Positions 25,236 to 33,297 are shown, counted from the first letter of the stretch. The stretch: 34,358 bases of DNA from Candidatus Nomurabacteria bacterium RIFCSPHIGHO2_01_FULL_41_71 (GCA_001785355.1 MFTQ01000008.1:25908-60265), one strand, 5' to 3'. Program-made: numbers and translations. Notes: generated by a model from the sequence alone, not told the origin.

Positions 25236-25955
25236 CTATTTCTCCCCTGAATCGTCTTCAAAAGATTTCAACCTCTTATCCGACGGAGCATTGCGCTCTG
25301 ATTCTTCTATTTCTTCCTCAATCTGATTTTTTATTTCTTCCGTTGTGAATTTTGGTGTTAATTTCTCGCCTAGCACTTTGGATATTTCCTGTGCGGCAAT
25401 ATTATTTTCCTCAACGCTTGGTCTGGTAGTAGCAATTTCATATTCATGGATGATCCTATTAACTGGAGCGAATTGAGGATCGTTATGTTTCAACCAGAAA
25501 ATAATAGCGGTTGTGTTACCATCTTTAATCATCTGAAGAAGCTTCGATTTAGCTAAATCGTTAATGAAGAATCTTCCTGCTTCCAGTGCCCGATCAGCAG
25601 CTCTGGCGAAGGTGCGATCTTTCACGCGCCATTTATAGTAAGTTGAACGACCAACACCGCTACGCTCGCAGGCTATCTGTACTATTGGGGTTTTACGAAG
25701 CTGAATTACCAGAGCTTTCTTTTGTCTTTCCGTCTCAATTGTCAGTGTCTTTAGTCTTTGTTTTTCTTTGGCGGATAGTTTTTCATTCAACATAATGGAT
25801 TTAAGTTCAAGAGTAAAGTAGTCTTCAACTGGTTGTACGTCTATTGTCTTATCGAGTTGCGATGAAACTGCTTTTTTTATATTTTCTTCTCGAATTTCGA
25901 ATTCTCTCCGTCTTTTCATTTCGGCACGAGATAGTTTGTGATTATAATTATTCAT
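25236..25955 (-). CDS. Phage small-terminase-like helix-turn-helix protein (phBC6A51 type)
   Basis: The product has 239 residues. A charged N-terminal helical region precedes a helix-turn-helix (IVQIACERSGVGRSTYYKW), followed by DRTFARAADRALEAGR and GNTTAIIFWLKHNDPQF. This sequence pattern is typical of phage DNA-packaging small subunits and the related phBC6A51 HTH family. The C-terminal 60 residues are acidic. It lies 8 bases after the ParB-methyltransferase gene. No large terminase, portal or capsid gene occurs in the window, so here it may have become a DNA-binding regulator, or the element may borrow packaging functions. The role is inferred. Confidence 0.75.
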   Translation of the reverse strand: MNNYNHKLSRAEMKRRREFEIREENIKKAVSSQLDKTIDVQPVEDYFTLELKSIMLNEKLSAKEKQRLKTLTIETERQKKALVIQLRKTPIVQIACERSGVGRSTYYKWRVKDRTFARAADRALEAGRFFINDLAKSKLLQMIKDGNTTAIIFWLKHNDPQFAPVNRIIHEYEIATTRPSVEENNIAAQEISKVLGEKLTPKFTTEEIKNQIEEEIEESERNAPSDKRLKSFEDDSGEK

Positions 25956-25963
25956 GGGATTTA

Positions 25964-27292
25964 TCAGTTAAGCTTGGTAACTTTTTTACCGGTGTGTTTC
26001 TCCCATCTTTTAATAATGATGGATGTATACACATTAGACTTTTCCATAATTCGGCATTTTCGACCCAGTTTGAGTGAGGCTACTAATGTTGACCCCGAGC
26101 CACCAAACGGTTCCAAAACTAAGTCACCTCGTTTTGTGAGAACTTTAATATATGGAATTAATAATTCCAATGGTTTCGTACCGAAGATAATATCTTGACC
26201 TGAAGATTTCTTGTCAGCGGCGATATGGGTAATGAAGTCTGTTGGGCAATACTTTTTACCTTTACCGTAACTCTCCCAAGTTGGAGTGCCGGTGGTGGCG
26301 AATAGGGCGTTTTCGTACTCATTTTGGAATAACGGCTCGGTTTCAGGATCAAGATTGAGTACAGTCTCACCGCCAGTGCCAACGAGAGCTATGTCCGTTT
26401 TATTGAAGAATTTATATTTGGCAGAAAAACCCTGCATTCGATTCGGCACATGCCATGTAATGGTGTTACGATACTTCCAATATTTTTCTAGGACGTTCCA
26501 AATAATTCTTAAATTCTTCGGGTTCTCAAAAATAATAATAGAGAAGTCCGGCTTTTGGACTTTCGATACATTTTCCATCCATAGATCGGTAAAATTATCC
26601 GGCAAAGATTCTGTCTCAAGGTATCGACGATTTTTCTTTGCGCCGAATCCGACCGTAACCCCATCTTTCTGCTTGGTCTTACCACGCAAGTAGTCTAAAA
26701 TATATGGAGGATCCGTAAAGCACATATCCGCTTTTACTCCTTCCATTAACTTGAGCATATCCGCCTCGACCGTGCTGTCGCCACACATAAGTATTGAACC
26801 ATCAATTTCATAACGATCGCCTTTCTGAACAGTGATTTCTTTGATGTCCATCTTATCCAATTCTTTTTGTAGATCGAATTGTTCTGGCGTTGGATCAATA
26901 TCATAAATTGAATCCAGTTCTTCGGTGGTGAATCCGACATCGACTAGGAATTCTTCACTGAAATCTTTAAGGAGATTCAGATCAAATTCGCCTAAATTTT
27001 TGTTCAAACGGATGTTCAATTCTTTTTCCTTTTCAATATCAGTAATATTTACATACACGACAGGCATTTCTGTGTTACCTAATTCAATAGCGACTTTCAG
27101 TCTGAAGTGACCACCAATTACCACGTTTTCACGACCCGGGGCAGAGTTGGCGATAATTGGGTCTACCAAACCAAAACGAGAAATACTTTCACGAAGAGCG
27201 TTAGTTTGTACCTCGTTCCATTTGCGTGGATTGTAAGCTGATGGCTTTAAGGAAGCAATGGGAACATACACAATTTTTAAATTGTTACTCAT
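25964..27292 (-). CDS. ParB/sulfiredoxin-like domain fused to a beta-class DNA methyltransferase
   Basis: The product has 442 residues. Residues 1-90 form a ParB-like nuclease/Srx domain (YVPIASLKPSAYNPRKWN, NVVIGGHFRLKVAIELG). The methyltransferase part has the catalytic motif FTDPPY (DPPY at 194-197) before the cofactor-binding motif EPFGGSGST (FGGSGS at 396-401). This order defines the beta class, usually N6-adenine or N4-cytosine. The ending SIIIKRWEKHTGKK is also typical. Fusions like this are common in phages next to terminase genes and probably protect the element's DNA from restriction. No cognate restriction gene is adjacent. It begins the minus-strand mobility module, and its leader has an AACTAATT/AATTAGTT inverted repeat. 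Confidence 0.9.
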   Translation of the reverse strand: MSNNLKIVYVPIASLKPSAYNPRKWNEVQTNALRESISRFGLVDPIIANSAPGRENVVIGGHFRLKVAIELGNTEMPVVYVNITDIEKEKELNIRLNKNLGEFDLNLLKDFSEEFLVDVGFTTEELDSIYDIDPTPEQFDLQKELDKMDIKEITVQKGDRYEIDGSILMCGDSTVEADMLKLMEGVKADMCFTDPPYILDYLRGKTKQKDGVTVGFGAKKNRRYLETESLPDNFTDLWMENVSKVQKPDFSIIIFENPKNLRIIWNVLEKYWKYRNTITWHVPNRMQGFSAKYKFFNKTDIALVGTGGETVLNLDPETEPLFQNEYENALFATTGTPTWESYGKGKKYCPTDFITHIAADKKSSGQDIIFGTKPLELLIPYIKVLTKRGDLVLEPFGGSGSTLVASLKLGRKCRIMEKSNVYTSIIIKRWEKHTGKKVTKLN

Positions 27293-27360
27293 AAACTAAT
27301 TCTTAGATTAACTAATAAATTAGTTCTTTCACTAGATTTGATTTTCGTCTGAAAAACGAA

Positions 27361-27420
27361 AATCGCAATCAAAGAGGTACTAAATTACATTAAATGCTTT
27401 AGTACGCCTTCGATTGCGAT
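27361..27420. repeat. Long imperfect hairpin in the element control region
   Basis: ATCGCAATC pairs with GATTGCGAT at the outside and GTACTAAA with TTTAGTAC inside, separated by small mismatched bulges; the loop is about 13 bases. No T run follows, so it is not an ordinary terminator. It could be a protein-binding site or a transfer/replication signal. Confidence 0.7.
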
Positions 27421-27734
27421 CTGATGTAAATGCTTACAAGTACGATGACTCTCTTCAGCTTACATGTTCGATTTCGCAACCTATTCGATAGCCCTTCCAA
27501 TAATTTTTTTTGCCTAAGGCTTTTTGTTGGGACTATCTGCTCTTCAAGAAAGAGTAAGGTTTAAAACTTTTTTTATGATAAGAACTGCTTGCAGTGTATC
27601 AAGCAAAAAAGTCTAGCGCAAATTTATTTTTCACTTTTTTGTGTCAACACTGTCAGTAGTGCAAATAGCGTCAAAAAATATCTCAAACCAGCCCTGAAAT
27701 ATCTGTTTATTTTTAAGTTAGCATGTAAATAAAG

Positions 27735-27743
27735 TTATCCACA
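27735..27743 (+). promoter_or_regulatory. Consensus DnaA box (TTATCCACA)
   Basis: This is an exact match to the classic DnaA-binding nonamer. Only one copy was noticed, so it does not define an origin by itself. Confidence 0.35.
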
Positions 27744-27796
27744 GCTATGTTTTGGTTTCGCTACACAAACCCATCGGGGTTAAGCTAGGATGCAGA

Positions 27797-27818
27797 ACCT
27801 CTGGAAAAGAGGTATAAT
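27797..27818 (+). promoter_or_regulatory. -10 region of structured RNA B
   Basis: AGAGGTATAAT (27808-27818) matches AGAGGTAAAAT before RNA A, and the distance to the conserved CCTAAACC is 26 bases here and 27 there. A small inverted repeat (ACCTCT/AGAGGT) overlaps it and could be an operator. The -35 region is weak. Confidence 0.55.
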
Positions 27819-27824
27819 ACCTTT

Positions 27825-27985
27825 ACAATTCAATAATCGGACGACCTAAACCTTGATTTTATTGAGGCATGGTCATGAAATTCGCGACGAACATAAAGAT
27901 CCCGTTATCAGGGCGTTCGTCGCGTTACCAGGGGAAACTCTGGTAGAGGATACCGTAAGGTACCTTCCTGGTAGCGGGTTTTTTG
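27825..27985 (+). ncRNA. Structured RNA, copy B: H-type pseudoknot with three hairpins
   Basis: This copy has the same architecture as copy A. P1 pairs CC (27845-46) with GG (27871-72) and CCTTGAT (27851-57) with ATTGAGG (27861-67), with the identical TAAA/CAT internal loop. P2 is CGCGACGAAC (27883-892) with GTTCGTCGCG (27915-924). The pseudoknot helix is CCCGTTATC (27901-909) with GGTAGCGGG (27970-978). P3 is an 8-base-pair stem with a GAAA loop (27926-27945). P4 has AGGA/TCCT and TACC/GGTA around GTAA, with a three-base bulge on the 3' side. Six T follow at 27979-27984. Relative to copy A, stems changed on both strands while GGCATGGT, GTTATCAGGG and GGTAGC are kept. The RNA ends 32 bases before the nuclease start, so it may be its leader. 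Confidence 0.8.
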
Positions 27986-28016
27986 TTTCTCTACCGGGGA
28001 AAAATCGCGACGAACG

Positions 28017-28559
28017 ATGTTAAACAAAAATTTTCCTCAAGAAAATAATCTTGAGTTTCTAAAACTATATAAAGTTGAAGACGAAATCTTTTCGCTTTCT
28101 TCCGGCGAGCAAATTTCAATACAGAAATACTTTCTTAATTTTAATAAATGGGGAGGTTCTCCAGTACCAAATAGTTACGGGAATAAGGCGGTTATAGATT
28201 ATGAAGGCGAACCTCTTTTTGCAGAGCTTGCCGTTTTGCGCCTATTTCAATCCAACGGCTGGGATGGAGTTTGGGTAGATTCTTATGGCAGAAAATACAG
28301 AACTGGTTTACCTGGTGTCGTTGATCCGGTAGAAATTCCGATCAAACAAAAAGAATTAATTGACTCCATCCAAAAAAAGATAGGTCGCTCTGGCGGTTGC
28401 TGGGACGTATTTGTTTGGAAAGACAACACCCTTTTATTTATTGAACTCAAACGACAGAAGAAAGATGTAATTCAAGATTCTCAAAGAGAATGGCTTGAGT
28501 ACTCTCTAGCGCACGGTCTTCATTTTAACAATTTTGCTTTCATTGAGTGGGATACATGA
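28017..28559 (+). CDS. VRR-NUC-like PD-(D/E)xK nuclease
   Basis: The product has 180 residues. The C-terminal half has GGCWDVFVWKDNTLLFIELKR, where the Asp (about 130) and the E-x-K pair (about 142-144) form a PD-(D/E)xK active site. SQREWLE follows, and this Q-x-x-W helix is typical of VRR-NUC enzymes. An upstream helix with AELAVLRLFQSNGWDGVW fits the fold. VRR-NUC proteins cut branched or phage DNA and are common in phages and defence modules. The gene follows RNA B, and a promoter for the winged-helix gene begins right at its stop codon. The 5' leader repeats 11 bases of the RNA's P2 arm (28005-28015). Confidence 0.72.
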   Translation: MLNKNFPQENNLEFLKLYKVEDEIFSLSSGEQISIQKYFLNFNKWGGSPVPNSYGNKAVIDYEGEPLFAELAVLRLFQSNGWDGVWVDSYGRKYRTGLPGVVDPVEIPIKQKELIDSIQKKIGRSGGCWDVFVWKDNTLLFIELKRQKKDVIQDSQREWLEYSLAHGLHFNNFAFIEWDT

Positions 28560-28588
28560 TTGACTTCATCCACTTGATGTAATATGAT
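28560..28588 (+). promoter_or_regulatory. Strong promoter of the winged-helix/helicase genes
   Basis: TTGACT (28560-28565), a 17-base spacer and TATGAT (28583-28588) form one of the best housekeeping promoters in the window. The -10 box ends 9 bases before the ATG at 28597, so the transcript would be nearly leaderless. The spacer is one copy of a 20-base repeat. Confidence 0.7.
28564..28583 (+). repeat. 20-base direct repeat, copy 1 (promoter spacer)
   Basis: CTTCATCCACTTGATGTAAT differs at one position from the copy at 28907-28926. The two copies bracket the winged-helix gene, and this one fills the promoter spacer. Confidence 0.75.
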
Positions 28589-28596
28589 GGTAGGGT

Positions 28597-28920
28597 ATGA
28601 ATGAACAAATTTCAGGGTATAAAGCCGTTAAACGTTTAGCTGTTGAAAGACCAGACTGGCTTCCGATAGTTAGCGAGTGTTTGAAGCTTTCAAAAGAAAT
28701 TAAAGGCGATTTTGCTGGAGCTTGGGTTTATGGTCGTGTTAGCAAAAAAGGAATGAAGTTTTCTAATCTTAGATTGTTGACTAGTTTCGGTATTTTAAAA
28801 AAAGAGGATACGTCTCGCGGTGGTCGACGCGCATACTATTCATTCATAGATGCTCAGGGCGTAGAAGAAGCTCTTAAGGAACTTAAAATTATAAATGAAA
28901 ATCAAACTTCCTCCACTTGA
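28597..28920 (+). CDS. Small winged-helix DNA-binding protein, probable regulator
   Basis: The product has 107 residues. The segment SNLRLLTSFGILKKEDTSRG followed by GRRAYYSFID is a winged-helix pattern: recognition helix, then a beta wing with arginines. The end is a helix with VEEALKELK. It overlaps the helicase start by 26 bases, so the two are translated together. The gene begins right behind a strong promoter whose spacer repeats sequence found at its own 3' end. A regulator binding this 20-base repeat and controlling the nuclease/helicase module would fit, but that is inference. Confidence 0.65.
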   Translation: MNEQISGYKAVKRLAVERPDWLPIVSECLKLSKEIKGDFAGAWVYGRVSKKGMKFSNLRLLTSFGILKKEDTSRGGRRAYYSFIDAQGVEEALKELKIINENQTSST

Positions 28921-31900
28921 TGTAATTTACTTAGAGCTTGAAAAAAATATCGTTACCCAACGTGCTTTTTCAGTTTCAGAGATAGAAGCAACTCACGCTG
29001 TATATAATAATGATGGTGTTAATGGATTTATTGTAAAAGAGCAGACGGAAGGACTTACAGAGGAAGAAGCTTCAATTTTGATAGTTGGTCCTACCCGAAA
29101 AAAATTACCAGATTTTAAAAGAATTATCAGAGTCGAAGCTGACCCAACTAAGGAAACCTTAGCAGATCTTTCTAGGGCTGAATGGATTAGTCATCCACAA
29201 ATTGAAGTTTCTAAAAGAAATCCTCTCACACCTGCACAGGTTACTGATTCTTGGGACAAGCCATTTAGTTATCAAGAAGAGAATGAAGCGAAAGGAATAA
29301 AGGGGTTACGATCTCCACAAATTGGTGCGCTCCATGCCATACATTCTCATTGGGTTGTCAGCGAAGATCCGGCAACCATTGTTATGCCAACCGGAACAGG
29401 AAAGACTGAAACTATGCTTTCTGCTTTGGTATCAAAATCTTGTCCAAAAGTATTAGTAATTGTCCCAACCGATGCGCTTAGAAATCAAATCGCGAAAAAG
29501 TTTCGATCACTCGGTATTCTCAAGGAATTGGGAGTAATTCCTACATCATTTAGCCATCCCGTTGTGGGTGTGTTGAAGACAAAACCAAAAAATCGTGCTG
29601 AACTAGAGCAGATTTTTAAAGCCTCAAACGTAATAATAACAACAATACATATCGCCGGACAATTAGATACGCAACTGCAAGAATATATGGCTGAACAATG
29701 CAAGTATTTGTTTTTGGACGAAGCTCATCATATTGCGGCTGAGACATGGCGTAATCTGAAGAAAAAATTCGAGAAAAACAAAGTGCTTCAGTTTACGGCT
29801 ACTCCTTTTCGTAACGATAATCTTGCTGTTGATGGAAAAATTATATTTAAATACCCATTACGAAAGGCATTTGAAAATGGTTACTTCAAAAAAATACATT
29901 TTAAGCCAGTAAATGAATTCGACGAGACAAAAGTTGATAAGCTTATTGCGGAAACCGCAATAAGCCAACTCAGAGCTGATAATCCAAAACATATACTTAT
30001 GGCTCGTGCTGATACTACTTCTCGTGCACAGGAAATTTTTGAGATCTACAAACAATATACTGAATTTAATCCAGTACAAATCCACTCGGGGGTAACATCA
30101 AAAGTTGAACTTGCAAAATCCAAGCAGTCCTTACTTACTGGGAACTCGAGAATAGTAGTATGCGTTGATATGCTAGGCGAAGGATTTGATCTTCCGGAAT
30201 TAAAAATAGCTGCTTTTCATGATATAAGAAAAAGTTTAGCTATCACTCTGCAACTGGCAGGAAGATTTACTAGATCAAGATCTGATTTAGGAGAAGCAAC
30301 TTTCATTGCGAACATTGCTGACATAGATGTACGCGATGAATTGAAAAAATTATATGAACAAGATGCTGACTGGAATGCTCTATTGGACGAAAGTAGCGAG
30401 GAAGCAATCGGCGAGGAACAGGCATTTCATGACTTTGCAAAAGACTTCGTGGATTTTCCCGACGATGTGCCGCTTAGAAATCTTTACCCAGCTACGAGCA
30501 CTGCCATATATAAAACAACAGGAAAAGCTTGGAAACCGGAGGACTTCAAAAAAGGTATTTCAGGAATTAAAAATCTCGACAAGGTATACCATAGCCATAA
30601 CCCTGTACAAAATACGTTAATTATAGTAACCGCTAAAAAAGTTTCAATTGATTGGATTAGGCAGAGTGAGATTTTTACTTGGGATTGGGAACTATATATT
30701 TTGTATTATGATATGGCACAGAAACTGCTTTTTGTGCACAGCTCAAGCAACGCCGGATATTATGAATCTCTTGCTGAAGCGGTCACAGAAAACCCTGAAC
30801 TAATTTCTGGAATGAATGTATTTCGTGCTTTGCACGGAGTAAAACGATTAAAGCTTTATAATGTAGGTCTTAAAAAACAGCTGGGGCGACTTATTACATT
30901 TACCAGTCACGCAGGAAGTGACGTTGAAACTGGCATATCGGAAGCACTAAAAAAGAATTCTATAAAATCCAATCTTTTTGGAGTAGGATATGAGAAAGGA
31001 GAAAAAGTCTCAATAGGATGTACTAGAAAAGGAAGAATCTGGTCTCGCAGAGTTGTGAATGTAGAAGAGTTAACACGATGGTTTAATTTCATCGGCAAGA
31101 AAGTTTTAGATATAAATATAGATCCAGACGAGGTCCTAAAGGGAACACTTAAGCTTAAGGTTGTACCCAAGAGGCCAGCCAAAATGCCAATAAGAATTGA
31201 TTGGCCAACAGAAATTTATTCAGGCTCTGAAGCAGATCATTCTTTTGATTTTGGGGATGGGAAAAAAATTCCTATGTACATGCTTGATATTGAACTCAAA
31301 GATCTCTCTATGTCAGGAGACATCATGTTTTCTGTTGCCTCTGAAAATCAAAGTGTTGATTTTTCTTTATCGATAAAGAACGCAAACGGTGTAGATACAT
31401 ATGAAATAAAAAAAGTAGGTCGTGATAGTTCCAATATACATCTTGGTAGTAAAGTTATTTCAGCAGATACATTTTTTTATAACAATCCTCCAACAATATG
31501 GTTCGCGGATGGATCTGCTCTTGAAGGTAATACTTATACAGAACTTAACTCAAATCCAATAGCATTCCCCGATAGTAAAATTGATATATGGGACTGGGCT
31601 GGTATTAACATACGCAAGGAATCACAAGGCGTTACAAAAGATATAGACTCTATTCAATTCAGAGTCATTGAAAAACTTAAAGCTGAGAATTTTGATGTAA
31701 TTATTAATGATGACGGTAAAGGTGAAGCAGCCGACGTCGTGGCTATTCGAGTTATTGAAAAAGAGAATGAAAAGTATATTGAAGCTAATCTCTATCACTG
31801 TAAATTTTCCAGTATGGATACACCTGGTAGCCGTATAAAAGATTTGTATGAAGTATGCGGACAGGCGCAACGAAGTGCTCACTGGAAGGAAGATTCTTAT

Positions 31901-32164
31901 AAATTTTTGTCTCATTTCATGAGAAGAGAACCAATAAAGAGCGGAGGTAAAGAATATAGCCGTTTAGAAAAAGGAACCAAGGAAGACATGGATAAAATTA
32001 TGAGAATGAGTGATGTATATGATCTTAGACTGAATATCTTTATAGTCCAGCCGGGTGCGTCCCAAGTTCAAATTACTGCTGAACAGCGAAAATTACTTGC
32101 TGTCACTGAAAGCTATCTTTTAGAAACTCTCGAAATTCCGTTCAGAGCCATAATATCTGCCTAG
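28895..32164 (+). CDS. SF2 DEAH helicase with C-terminal nuclease-like domain (probable defence effector)
   Basis: The product has 1089 residues. After about 140 N-terminal residues, an SF2 helicase core shows MPTGTGKTE (Walker A, 165-171), VIVPTDALRNQ (Ia), FLDEAHH (DEAH, 275-278), FTATPFRND (III, about 300-307) and QLAGRFTRSR (VI). A middle region of about 400 residues follows. Near 945-1000, GEAADVVAIRV, then IEANLYHCKFSS and DLYEVCGQAQRSAHW have a PD-(D/E)xK-like pattern, with Asp946 and Glu-x-Lys-type residues near 963-970. This layout resembles restriction-type helicase-nucleases in anti-phage islands. The VRR-NUC and winged-helix genes upstream complete a module. I cannot place it in a named system. 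Confidence 0.85.
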   Translation: MKIKLPPLDVIYLELEKNIVTQRAFSVSEIEATHAVYNNDGVNGFIVKEQTEGLTEEEASILIVGPTRKKLPDFKRIIRVEADPTKETLADLSRAEWISHPQIEVSKRNPLTPAQVTDSWDKPFSYQEENEAKGIKGLRSPQIGALHAIHSHWVVSEDPATIVMPTGTGKTETMLSALVSKSCPKVLVIVPTDALRNQIAKKFRSLGILKELGVIPTSFSHPVVGVLKTKPKNRAELEQIFKASNVIITTIHIAGQLDTQLQEYMAEQCKYLFLDEAHHIAAETWRNLKKKFEKNKVLQFTATPFRNDNLAVDGKIIFKYPLRKAFENGYFKKIHFKPVNEFDETKVDKLIAETAISQLRADNPKHILMARADTTSRAQEIFEIYKQYTEFNPVQIHSGVTSKVELAKSKQSLLTGNSRIVVCVDMLGEGFDLPELKIAAFHDIRKSLAITLQLAGRFTRSRSDLGEATFIANIADIDVRDELKKLYEQDADWNALLDESSEEAIGEEQAFHDFAKDFVDFPDDVPLRNLYPATSTAIYKTTGKAWKPEDFKKGISGIKNLDKVYHSHNPVQNTLIIVTAKKVSIDWIRQSEIFTWDWELYILYYDMAQKLLFVHSSSNAGYYESLAEAVTENPELISGMNVFRALHGVKRLKLYNVGLKKQLGRLITFTSHAGSDVETGISEALKKNSIKSNLFGVGYEKGEKVSIGCTRKGRIWSRRVVNVEELTRWFNFIGKKVLDINIDPDEVLKGTLKLKVVPKRPAKMPIRIDWPTEIYSGSEADHSFDFGDGKKIPMYMLDIELKDLSMSGDIMFSVASENQSVDFSLSIKNANGVDTYEIKKVGRDSSNIHLGSKVISADTFFYNNPPTIWFADGSALEGNTYTELNSNPIAFPDSKIDIWDWAGINIRKESQGVTKDIDSIQFRVIEKLKAENFDVIINDDGKGEAADVVAIRVIEKENEKYIEANLYHCKFSSMDTPGSRIKDLYEVCGQAQRSAHWKEDSYKFLSHFMRREPIKSGGKEYSRLEKGTKEDMDKIMRMSDVYDLRLNIFIVQPGASQVQITAEQRKLLAVTESYLLETLEIPFRAIISA
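28907..28926 (+). repeat. 20-base direct repeat, copy 2 (inside the helicase start)
   Basis: CTTCCTCCACTTGATGTAAT covers the end of the winged-helix gene and codons 5-11 of the helicase gene. It matches the promoter-spacer copy at 19 of 20 positions. Confidence 0.75.
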
Positions 32165-32221
32165 ACAAAAATGTTCCCTTTTTTATGGTGTCTATCTTGT
32201 CTATTCAGTGTGGGATAAAAA

Positions 32222-32230
32222 TGATAGAAT
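32222..32230 (+). promoter_or_regulatory. Extended -10 box (TGATAGAAT) before the Rhs-tip gene
   Basis: This is the same nonamer as at 632-640. Transcription would begin near 32237, 16 bases before the ATG at 32253. Confidence 0.45.
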
Positions 32231-32252
32231 TTAGCTGATTTATCAAATAAAT

Positions 32253-33290
32253 ATGAAGCATTTATTACCTTTAATTTTTATCTTATCCTTTCTGATTTCA
32301 CCAGTAGCAGTTTTTGCTGATGAAACTATTCTTCAAGCTATTTCAGAAGAGAATTCTTCCTCAAAAGACGTTCGCGAAGTTTTCTATATAAGAGGCGAAA
32401 ATGACCAAATTATCGCAATAACTCAAATAACTGACGGCATGGCTTTGGGCTGCAGTTTCTCTTCAGCGAGTTTAAATCAGATAGAAAGTACCCAGACTAC
32501 TTCTCAGAATGTTCCGTGTGTTGTTTGGTCCCTGAACGAAGGGCAGATGGTCGATGAGCAAGGTGAGGGAGCAGGTATAGTCGTTGGCTTGCTGGAAGCT
32601 AGGTACAACAAAGACAAGCAAGGTAGGTTTATTTCGGAAGATCCAATATTCTTGTTGGTGGGAGACCAAAACTTCGAAAAGAAATGGAACTCAAACTGGA
32701 GAGATATAAAACAAGGTAACCAATTAGGAATTACTGAATATCTTACAAAACCACAGAGCCTAAATTCTTATAGCTATGTTAGTGGTAATCCATTAAAATA
32801 TTCAGACCCTACAGGAGAATTTGAGATTCATATTAACTTCACTACCAACATTGGGCTAGGTGGTTCTGGTGGAAGTATTTGGTCACTTGGGTTTGCGTCA
32901 GACGGTTCATATGGTGCTTCAACTTCTTGGCAAGCTGGCGGTTTTGCTGGAGGAGATGTTTCGGTTGGGGCAGGTATTGGTTACTCAAATGCTAAAACAT
33001 GGAATAATACTCAAGGAAAAAATAACTATGTAGGAGCGGGCGGAAAGCTAATATTGGGAGCTGATGCAGGATTAAACTTTTCTAAAGATGGCAAACTCAA
33101 TGGTGCAGATATTAGTGGAGGTATAGGTTTATCTTCGCCACTATATATGAAAGGAGGTATGGGAGAAACCACAATTCTTATGAGTAGAAGTATCAAACAG
33201 GACGTCCAGAATATAGGTAAAGGGATAAGTAACGCGGTTGGCTCTGTAAAAGAAGGTGTTGGAAAAGTAATTAATAAATTAATTAAATAA
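32253..33290 (+). CDS. Short secreted Rhs-core protein with glycine-rich tip
   Basis: The product has 345 residues. A signal peptide (1-22, MKHLLPLIFILSFL onward) is followed by a short unique region with two cysteines (67 and 89). Then comes an isolated piece of Rhs core: LLEARYNKDKQGRFISEDP (113-131), an expanded loop, and LNSYSYVSGNPLKYSDPTG (170-188). It has no YD repeats. The core piece matches the end of the giant Rhs protein (NARYYEGAVGRFISQD and LNSYSYARGNPINRSDPTG), including the expanded loop. The C-terminal 155 residues are Gly/Ser-rich and beta-like, ending in an amphipathic Gly/Val/Lys helix region. It looks like a cassette tip that acquired its own signal peptide. Activity is unknown. 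Confidence 0.78.
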   Translation: MKHLLPLIFILSFLISPVAVFADETILQAISEENSSSKDVREVFYIRGENDQIIAITQITDGMALGCSFSSASLNQIESTQTTSQNVPCVVWSLNEGQMVDEQGEGAGIVVGLLEARYNKDKQGRFISEDPIFLLVGDQNFEKKWNSNWRDIKQGNQLGITEYLTKPQSLNSYSYVSGNPLKYSDPTGEFEIHINFTTNIGLGGSGGSIWSLGFASDGSYGASTSWQAGGFAGGDVSVGAGIGYSNAKTWNNTQGKNNYVGAGGKLILGADAGLNFSKDGKLNGADISGGIGLSSPLYMKGGMGETTILMSRSIKQDVQNIGKGISNAVGSVKEGVGKVINKLIK

Positions 33291-33297
33291 CAAAAAC

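Larger units (their letters stand above)
27293..27812. other. Intergenic region between divergent methyltransferase and RNA B
   Basis: No gene is seen here. The stretch holds the inverted-repeat leader of the methyltransferase gene (27296-27332), a long hairpin (27361-27420), and an imperfect inverted repeat TGATA-ACTGC/GCAGT-TATCA (27576-27601). A minus-strand TTGACA at 27647-27642 lacks a clear -10 box. There is also one DnaA box (27735-27743). Its density of inverted repeats suggests a control region for the element. Confidence 0.55.

Noticed and set aside
27735..27743. Chromosomal replication origin
   Set aside because: A single DnaA box without a cluster, dnaA/dnaN genes or a clear A/T-rich unwinding region is not enough.
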